Shown one piece after another: positions 56,551 to 64,000 of a stretch of 64,000 bases of DNA. The notes below the pieces were generated by a model. The model saw only the letters and a program-made list of their open reading frames with translations, did no database searches and was not told the DNA's origin. Origin of the DNA: Cyrtodaria siliqua (taxonomy: Eukaryota > Mollusca > Bivalvia > Adapedonta > Hiatellidae); NCBI GenBank assembly GCA_037043455.1, contig JAWPHD010004371.1:62001-126000 (forward strand). Reading direction: 5' to 3'. The position numbers and the translations under genes are program-made. How positions within the stretch are numbered: position 1 is the stretch's first letter; each line of letters starts with the position of its first letter.

Positions 56551-56999
56551 TTATGTCTGGATACAGGTATGTTCTGTTCTGTTAATACAGAGCTAAAACT
56601 TGTAAGAACAATACTGGGAATTGTTGTTTAGATTGAGTCCACTAATGGGTATTGATATACAATTGAAGGTAAATCACACAAACAATCAAACAACTGCTAA
56701 GCGAAAACTACGACGACACAACATTTATTCACAATGATTGTTATTGCCAATAAACCATCTCGTTGCAAATAACACCATCTCGTGAAATGTTCACTGTTTA
56801 TTGTCTCACATTAACATACATACATCATCGTAAAAAATGCCAATGCAAACCCATACTTGTAAACAATGTACACTACGATGTTTTTTCTAACTGTATCTTG
56901 TTCTTGCAGACAATGACCTATTTCCAATACTGTTGACACAATAATCCGGCGAACACAACAAGACAAAAATCAGATAAGTTTATACAGTAAAAGAGTATG

Positions 57000-57125
57000 A
57001 GAGTGGACCTTTGGAAACGGCCGAACTCGACATATACGAAATATTGCAGTCTCAGTTTGATTGAGACTGTTCATGAACGGTAGTGAAATATGCTAGCTAC
57101 CGCTCACGCCCTCTGGCCCCGGAGC
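57000..57125 (-). repeat. Hairpin dispersed repeat, minus-strand copy
   Basis: GGACCTTTGGAAACGGCC, AAATATTGCAGTCTCAGTTTG, ATTGAGACTGTTCATGAACGG and CTCACGCCCTCTGG are the complement of the copy at 27010. The first 30 bases (GAGTATGAGAGTGGACCTTT) recur at 57607-57640, just before the next Penelope-like copy. Confidence 0.85.
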
Positions 57126-57129
57126 AGAA

Positions 57130-57600
57130 CTCAATATTCATAAAATCAATATTACAACATTTTAACCATCCCGAAGATGGCATGCATATGGCGGTGGACA
57201 TGAAGTATATTTCTTCCCCATGTCGTACGGCGTATGGGCTCAGTATCTAGTACACTTAAATGCCCCGAAGAGCGAAATAAACATAATGGAATTTAGTTGG
57301 GGGCAGCGGTTATGAAGCCTGCGTATCACGAGTAACAGCCAAAAAACTAAATTATAAAGCAGACAACATATCCTATGAGTGGTTAAACAATACCCAGAGT
57401 CTTTTATAGGCCGGAGTAGTGGAAACACCGAATCAAAAATTAAGTAAGAAAACAAAAGAAATTGAACATGTACCACCGATAACTAAATATAAGTATCGGG
57501 CTCAGGGATCTCCAAAGATCGAATGAATACCAGTCCTGATTGCAAGCGCGGGGAGACGTTTTACTGCCGCCAAACTGCACAAGCAACGCCACTGTGCTAT
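57130..57600. other. Stretch without a recognised gene
   Basis: CGGGGAGACGTTTTACTGCC near 57549 resembles the far border of Penelope-like copy P2 (CGGGGAGACATTTTTACGG near 17586). It may be part of a longer tail variant. Confidence 0.4.
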
Positions 57601-57639
57601 ATAAAAGAGTATGAGAGTGGACCTTTGGAAACGGCCAGT

Positions 57640-59235
57640 AAAGAAGGATAAAATATCGGACAGGGAAAGCAGAATTCAAGGACGACAGTCAACCACTAAA
57701 CACAAAAACAAACACGGAAGCAGACAAACGAAAAGGCAAAAGTAATAAAAAATGCAAACGACATCACAAACACAAAAGGGTTGACAATAGGGCTACCGCC
57801 TTGGAACGGTCAGTGGCAAAGTAGGCCACTGGGGGTTTATACCGGTTCTAGGGTGCACCAAACCTCACACTTACCCTACTGTCATCCCATTAAAACAGGA
57901 CAGTGTAAATAAAGAAATCCCCGCCATGATCTAAACTCTAACCAACAAGGCAGCATCTATAGGCAATATAAATAAAACACAAATATGCTCGTGTAAATAT
58001 AATACAAAACAACAATAGCCTAGAAAGCCACAATGAAGGTACGCAATGACTTGGCAGAAGCCAGAGCAGTAAGAGAATACACCATTAAGGGCACGACAAG
58101 AAAGAACATGGATAAACATCAAACGCCACCGTCCCAATGGGCTTTAGGTAGGCGTCATCATAGGGTCCACAGCCTGTCCGGTCATCGTACAATTAAAGAG
58201 GAAAGCATAGTGGCGAACTCTAAAAGGGTCCACCACCAAGCATGCAGTACGTTGCAAAATGATAGGGTCATAACCTCATTTGATAAACTTTTTAACAAGT
58301 TTAACAAAGATAGTATGAAAGTGATCATGACAAAGAATCTTACGAAGTTTATAAATCACATCACCATAGAAGTCAGGTTGTGATAGTCCTTGTCGCAGAA
58401 GAGTCCTTAAATTACATTTATATTTGGAAAGAAGATCAGGGTTACGATAATAACATTTTGCAAAGGTTTTACGAAGTTTATGGTAACGGTAACCCTGATT
58501 GAGTAACTTTTTAGTTATACAAAGATTAAGAATATTAAAGTCCTCAACTAGAGTACAAGCTCTAGAAAAACGAATAAGTTGAGACAGATACACCCCATAA
58601 GAATTTGTTCGGGGAACATCCCCATCCAAGTGGGGATAATTAACAATGTCAAAATTAAAATCATCTCTCTTGTCATAGATTTTGCTAATTATTTTACCAT
58701 TTTCAACCGATAGATCTAAATCAAGAAAAGAAGCGTTATTATCAGAGATATTTTCTTTATTAAGCCGAAGTTCTTTAGGATAAATATTATGAACCATAGT
58801 TGGAAAGAAAGGGTTTTCAATGTTCAACATGTCATCCGGATACCGAGAGGTGTCATTAAAAGCTTCAATAACATCTGCCTAGGTATCTGGTGAAAGACTC
58901 AACATGAAATCCCTTTCATAGCAAAATAAAAACAAATCTGCGACAAGTGGTGCACAGTTCGTACCCATAGGGATACCAACAATTTGTCTATAAACGGTGG
59001 TACCATACCTGGCGAAAATATTATCTAATAGGACGATGAGTGCTTCACAAACTTCATAGCAAGTCCACATAGTATAATTGTCTAAACTGCCGTTAGTGAA
59101 AAACGCTTTAATATTATTACATGCCAATAATGTAGTATTTTCTCTAGCGAATGTTTTTGGAATAAGAGAAATTAGCTTGTCTTTAATAAGATGATGTGGT
59201 AAGGTTGTATATAGTGTAGAGAAATCACAAATTCA
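57640..59235 (-). mobile_element. Penelope-like element, inverted copy (P11)
   Basis: It is transcribed leftwards, with a full tail at 57650-58140 and the reverse-transcriptase region at 58145-59231. It is in inverted orientation to P9 and P10. The 5' end is lost just before motif A. Confidence 0.85.
58145..59231 (-). pseudogene. Penelope-like reverse transcriptase (copy P11)
   Basis: On the minus strand: CDFSTLYTTLPHHLIKDKL near 59231-59175 (motif A with its Asp), VGIPMGTNCAPLVADLFLF near 58984-58928, and SRYPDDMLNI at 58848-58819, where the usual YLDD reads YPDD (58831-58842). Then comes a long open frame (58830-58276) with DKRDDFNFDIVNYPHLDGDV, HKLRKTFAKCYYRNPDLLS and GLSQPDFYGDVIYKLRKIL. 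Lesions include a TAG near 58882, the Pro substitution in the catalytic box and a stop at 58276-58278. Otherwise it is well preserved. Confidence 0.8.
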
Positions 59236-59239
59236 GCTT

Positions 59240-59745
59240 ACGTCATCTTCTCAAATGTTAAAGGATAACATAACATGTGCATGTGTTCTTAAATTAACAC
59301 AGGTTACAAAGAGTCAACTGTTTCTCTTAAAGTGAATACGTTTTTCAAATAGACTACGCTATTGCTGCAACTAAAAACATCACATCTGCTTAAATTGGCG
59401 AGATTCATTAGCGTAGGCTAATACAAAATACAATAAACATGTACACGTTCTATCAGTCTATGGAAACTATGTAGGGACTTCTGATTTTGTAACGTCACTA
59501 CTTTATTACTTCTAACGTCACAGCTTAGTAATAATTACATCTAACTATGTAACATCCCCACTTCCTACTGTATGTATTAATTAATGACTTCTAACTTATT
59601 CACTTATTTTTGTTCTGTTACCTACCTTACTTTCAACTTCATGACACCGTATCTTATAACTTCAGTGCTTCAATATTTATGACTTCGAACTTCTCTAGTT
59701 CTCTAAGGAGTGAATTTAGAAACATTTAAGTGACAATGAAGTTAT
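59240..59745. other. AT-rich stretch without a recognised feature
   Basis: Repeated short words such as ACTTCTAAC occur near 59507, 59587 and 59686. No protein was found. Confidence 0.35.
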
Positions 59746-59749
59746 AAGC

Positions 59750-59860
59750 ATATTTCACTACCGCTCATGAACAGTCTCAATCAAACCGAGACTGCAATAT
59801 TTCGTATGTGTCGTGTTCGGCCGTTTCCAAAGGTCCATTATCACACTCTTTTTTTAGAAG
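59750..59860 (+). repeat. Hairpin dispersed repeat, plus-strand copy
   Basis: CATATTTCACTACCGCTCATG, AACAGTCTCAATCAAACCGAG and CGGCCGTTTCCAAAGGTCC match 27045-27150 closely. A partial inverted copy lies at 60325-60385 (GACTGTTCATGAACGGAAGTG). Confidence 0.85.
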
Positions 59861-59897
59861 TAATGTAGTTAGAAATTATGAAGGTAGAAGTCATTAA

Positions 59898-60050
59898 AAA
59901 AGGTATAAAAGTCGAACAGGAGATATAGCTTTCACGGAACACAGTAAACCCCCAAACACGCAAAACGACAAACATGAATGGCAATATTAATACGGAATAA
60001 AGGCATTTGACGTCACAAACACAAATACAAACAATCTTAAAGTTAGAAGT
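59898..60050 (-). mobile_element. Penelope-like terminal tail fragment (copy P12)
   Basis: TATAAAAGTCGAACAGGAGA, CACAGTAAACCCCCAAACAC and GACGTCACAAACACAAATAC match the tail end of the other copies in order. Confidence 0.7.
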
Positions 60051-60059
60051 AATGCAGTC

Positions 60060-61060
60060 AATTGTCATGAAGATAAAGTCGAACGTCTAGAAATAATGTA
60101 ATTAAGTCGTGACGAATTAAGAAATAACACAATTAGAGTTAGTATGTGGCTCAACACAAACTTCCCTTAAAAAAAAAGAGCGCTTTCACAATGGTGTTGT
60201 CAAATGTATCTACAATTGTTGCTTCTGCATATGTCGGAAATGAAGCAATTTCTCCAATGTCTACTACATGCAAAATATATAAAACAAGTGTGTTTGCCAT
60301 TCTTGCTTGTGTTTAAACGATGATTATGACTGTTCATGAACGGAAGTGAAAAATACTTGCTACGGTTCACGCTCTCTAGATTCAGGTACGGCAGAACGTA
60401 ACATTTAAATCTGGAATTTATTGTACCTGTGTATCAAAACGATATATACTAATGGACCAGTTATGGACACAGTCGACCCGCACTCCTCGTTTCCGAAGAT
60501 ATGCAAGTAAACATAACTGATATATATATGAAATGTTGTAAACCACTGAATAATAAAATATGTTTAAACCAAACATAACTGACAGTTGTGCTCAAATTCC
60601 TAACTATATCTCCTCGAAACTGACCTTTTCATTGCCCACAGTTTTGTTATTATATTTATGGTATATCTTATAGCGAATTCAAGTTTGGTATAAACCATTA
60701 CGTTATCCCGCCTTAATTCCATTAATTAAACGATGAGAAAACTTATACTAGAAGGTTTTTATAACGGATATTTAGACAATAAAACCTGTTTAAAAAGTTT
60801 TTTTACTGAAAAAAGCGATAACCTGTTTAAAATTATCTATTAAATGTTTTAATTTTACAATATGCAAACTTTTTAAGCTGAAATTAAGATTTTATTTTAT
60901 TTCATACCCTAACCAACCCAGATTTTGCTGCTTGGATAAGGGGTTGGATGGGGTACGATAACAAAGATCAACTTTATTTCAGTTGCTTATTCAATGTGCA
61001 TATAAACTAAACAAGGTCCTATTATCAACCGATTTAATTATTGTTTAATGACTTTGTTTG
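60060..61060. other. Stretch without a gene
   Basis: It includes 60708-60920, which matches 45571-46165. Otherwise nothing was recognised. Confidence 0.4.
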
Positions 61061-61067
61061 GTACTAT

Positions 61068-61639
61068 GATACTTAACGCGTAGTATATCTGTATCTGATA
61101 GCTCCGCCTCGACATACCAATCATTGTATATGATACTTAACGCGTAGTATATCTGTATCTGATAGCTCCGCCTCGACATACCAATCATTGTATATGATAC
61201 TTAACGCGTAGCATATCTGTATCTGATAGCTCCTCCTCGACATACCAATCATTGTATATGATACTTAACGCGTAGCATATCTGTATCTGATAGCTCCGCC
61301 TCGACATACCAATCATTGTATATGATACTTAACGCGTAGCATATCTGTATCTGATAGCTCCGCCTCGACATACCAATCATTGTATATGATACTTAACGCG
61401 TAGCATATCTGTATCTGATAGCTCCGCCTCGACATACCAATCATTGTATATGATACTTAACGCGTAGCATATCTGTATCTGATAGCTCCGCCTCGACATA
61501 CCAATCATTGTATATGATACTTAACTCGTAGCATATCTGTATCTGATAGCTCCGCCTCGACATACCAATCATTGTATATGATACTTAAAGCGTAGCATAT
61601 CTGTATCTGATAGCTCCGCCTCGACATACCAATCATTGT
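61068..61639 (+). repeat. 64-bp satellite, nine near-identical units
   Basis: Units start GATACTTAACGCGTAG at 61068, 61132, 61196, 61260, 61324, 61388, 61452, 61516 and 61580. The core is TATCTGTATCTGATAGCTCC with GCCTCGACATACCAATCATT. Differences are few: AGTATATC in units 1-2 and AGCATATC afterwards, CTCCTCCTCG in unit 3, TTAACTCG in unit 8, TTAAAGCG in unit 9. High identity implies recent expansion. Confidence 0.97.
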
Positions 61640-64000
61640 ACTTTCTGTATTTATATACTTATGTATTCTTACAGTATCTTTGGCAGTAGTATACCAGCAT
61701 CCATGCTATATACAAATACATGTATAGAACGTCCAATTCCGAGTGGCTGATTAAAACAGACATAATTTGGTCTGGAAACACGCATGTTTGCCCGGAAATG
61801 TGTACGACTCGGCTAAAATTACATAGTTTTAATGTACATAACTCATTATTTTAATAATTATGTTTTGTTTTGTGATCGACGTACACTTTTATTAAATTAT
61901 ATTCACAACTGTTACTTGAACCCTATAAGCATTAATATGTATTATTTAACAACAGAAAAATAACGAGACATCCAGGTTTTAAGGCAAGATTTACAAAAAA
62001 TAATAATAAAAGGAAAGTTTTATGTAGTACAATTGAATGCGTATGCGCATTTCACAGGGATCTGAAGCACATTATGACTGACGACAAAATCATTCCTTGT
62101 CGCCGCTATTTCATTTGAAACAAGAATGTTTGTTTTAGGACGAACGGGGTTTTAGTGTGGGGTTAAACTCGCCTGCGTATTCGAGTAACAACCAAATATC
62201 GTTCGTACTTTGTCCTTTATGTTCACTTTCAAACAAGAGCTTTCGATTAGTCTCTAATCAATTATTCAGTACAAGCATCTACTTAGGTCTTATATGTTGA
62301 AGAAGCAATACCAATTATCGACCTCCCTGAGACCTGTTTTTAATTGAAATAAATCTACCGAATTTTCTGAGAGTGTTTTGTCTGGAAACTGAATGAACAT
62401 AATTAAATCTAGTTGAAGTAATATAACTGGGATGAAGCCACTTCTCATCACATTTCAAACACAATGGTTTGGTTATCAATCAATATGTCCACTCTGAGTA
62501 AAGAAGGTGCACGCTTACGTGCACGTGTAAGAAGATACAATTTGCACTAATTTGAATATTTGACAGAATATATTACTTTGTTTCAACTAATACTTTAGTG
62601 TATACTTTGTATTATCCCATGTACATTGATTGAGCTAAGCATACACTGTTATATCTATCTGTGTTTTCATCCATCCTTCCGTCTGTCCTTCCATCCATCC
62701 ATACATCGTTCGTAGTCCAAATGCGTATATATAACGTCCACAGGAGGTCATATATATACAATAGCCCGAGCAGCACACATTGTTAACACATATACAAGAG
62801 GCCACGATGGTGCATTACATTATTGTAATTGCTGTTTAAGTGCTTATCAGCGCATATAATATCTGATTGCTGGGAGGATACATAGATTTACGTGTTATAT
62901 GTGTAATACAATCTAATATATTTATATGACAACACTCTCGTATGACTGACTCTGATACGCATGTTTTCGACCCCATCCAATGGATGAGACTGAGGTCAAG
63001 GTATATGTATTGAATACAGAAACGCCAGGGTGACCTCCCGTGTACAAGAACGTGCTCGGACGTGCACCTGAGGTCTTCCTCCACCAATAGAAGCTGGGAT
63101 GTCAGCATATGCACTTAGCTGTTAGGGTGAATATTAAATCCAATTTTCAATCCAGGTATTTTAAAATGAGTATTAACAAAAGGCGATATTATGCGTACAT
63201 AATGCTGTCTGAGCCTGCCACTGAGTAGGATACCATGCACCTTAACTTTACCGTATCATCCCTTATTTGTAAATAGTTTTATCTTTATATATTTACATTA
63301 ATTTTTAATTAATACTTCATTTCTTCATCTTTCATCAGTTTTTGCGCGCAATATGACCTGAGTATGTGTCGACGTGCCGTTAAACACCATTCATTCATTC
63401 ATTGACATGTTAGCCTGATTAATGGAAACGCATGTCTACTAAAACGGATTACCCTTCGTTTGCAATATTTACAGAGGGATAGAGGTTTACGTTTACTTCA
63501 ACAAACTGTGCAACATTAAACTGCTCTTATACGATTGATAAACTAGCAATATGTTCTTCTGAGATAAATGTGTCGACTTTATTTTATAGTTTCATTTTAA
63601 AACATTACAAAAATGTTATGTATATTGTGTAACATAAAAGTTCATGTTAACACCTTCCAACACCTAGGCTGTAACTCAGTGACATTTATTATGTTGATAC
63701 TTTAATACAAACACAATATTGCTTGGCTTTTTAATCTTATTTGCGAAATTATATAGGCTATAAGTTACATAATTATTTCTCATGCATTTAGTATTTGACA
63801 ATAAGGATACCCTTTTAAATAATCATAGGGGCATCATTAACAAGCAATGACATATCTTTAAAGTAGTTTAAACAAGAGGTGTTCAACTACTTATAACGAA
63901 ACACTTCGATTTAGTAAATGAATCAAATATCTTGACATGCTCGCTGAATATGTTCATGTTAATGTCAAATTATATGATTCCTCTGACATGAACTATTATG
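61640..64000. other. AT-rich stretch without a gene
   Basis: A block resembling segmental repeat Z lies near 62310-62430. A CCAT/CTTC-rich run lies near 62671-62702. GCCGTTAAACACCATTCATTCATTCATTG near 63378-63406 looks like the end of a SINE or LINE with a short-repeat tail. The 92-codon open frame on the minus strand at 62836-63114 is not recognised. Confidence 0.4.

Noticed and set aside
61068..61639. Array considered as a CRISPR-like locus
   Set aside because: Units are contiguous and uniform, with no unique spacers, and the window is clearly animal DNA.
62836..63114. 92-codon open frame on the minus strand
   Set aside because: No recognisable family, no supporting context and no composition shift.

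Overview
This window reads as nuclear DNA of an invertebrate animal, most likely a mollusc and possibly a bivalve. The evidence is the strong AT richness, the absence of any dense gene layout, and a repeat population of APE-type LINEs, Penelope-like retroelements, a Polinton/Maverick, tRNA-derived SINEs and 44-bp minisatellites. The animal assignment is firm; the mollusc assignment is inference from the repeat mix. No complete host gene is recognisable. Nearly every open frame with a recognisable family is a broken mobile-element gene.

Layout. 1-5.4 kb: AT-rich sequence with a 44-bp minisatellite inside a larger dispersed repeat, and a reverse-oriented Penelope-like tail. 5.46-10.9 kb: two LINEs head to tail. 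The first (ORF1 end, endonuclease, reverse transcriptase) ends in 13 TATTG units, and the second follows at once. 11.4-12.6 kb: four foldback palindromes. 12.6-14.0 kb: a GC-richer stretch with three or four hydrophobic open frames, the best candidate for a decayed or unrecognised host gene. 15-17.9 kb: a roughly 1.1-kb unit in tandem, one copy interrupted by a Penelope-like fragment.

23.3-33.0 kb is the most interesting part. Three elements with terminal inverted repeats (TIRs) lie in a row. (1) A collapsed 5.5-kb Polinton at 23343-28867 keeps the end of its DNA polymerase B on the minus strand, and remains of a major capsid protein, a glycine-rich virion protein, an adenovirus-type protease, a PLA2-like protein and a chromodomain integrase on the plus strand. 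Its target duplication can be compared with an apparent unoccupied copy of the same site near 50634. (2) A 0.9-kb TIR element without a gene lies at about 29007-29901. (3) A compact 2955-bp element at 30083-33037 has about 250-290-bp TIRs, a perfect 5-bp target duplication, subterminal and iteron-like repeat arrays, and three small overlapping frames encoding a helix-turn-helix/coiled-coil protein and small membrane/coiled-coil proteins. I cannot assign element (3) to a named superfamily.

33-48 kb: copies of a segmental repeat, further dispersed repeats, an endonuclease fragment of another LINE, Penelope-like pieces, a hairpin element and tRNA-like SINEs. 48.7-53.6 kb: mostly featureless, with SINEs and the unoccupied Polinton site. 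53.6-60 kb: Penelope-like copies in head-to-tail and inverted arrangement, with the best-preserved reverse transcriptase frame. 61068-61639: nine near-identical copies of a 64-bp satellite. The rest is AT-rich sequence with no feature I can support.

All family calls come from reading translations by eye. No similarity search, covariance model or base-composition calculation was run.
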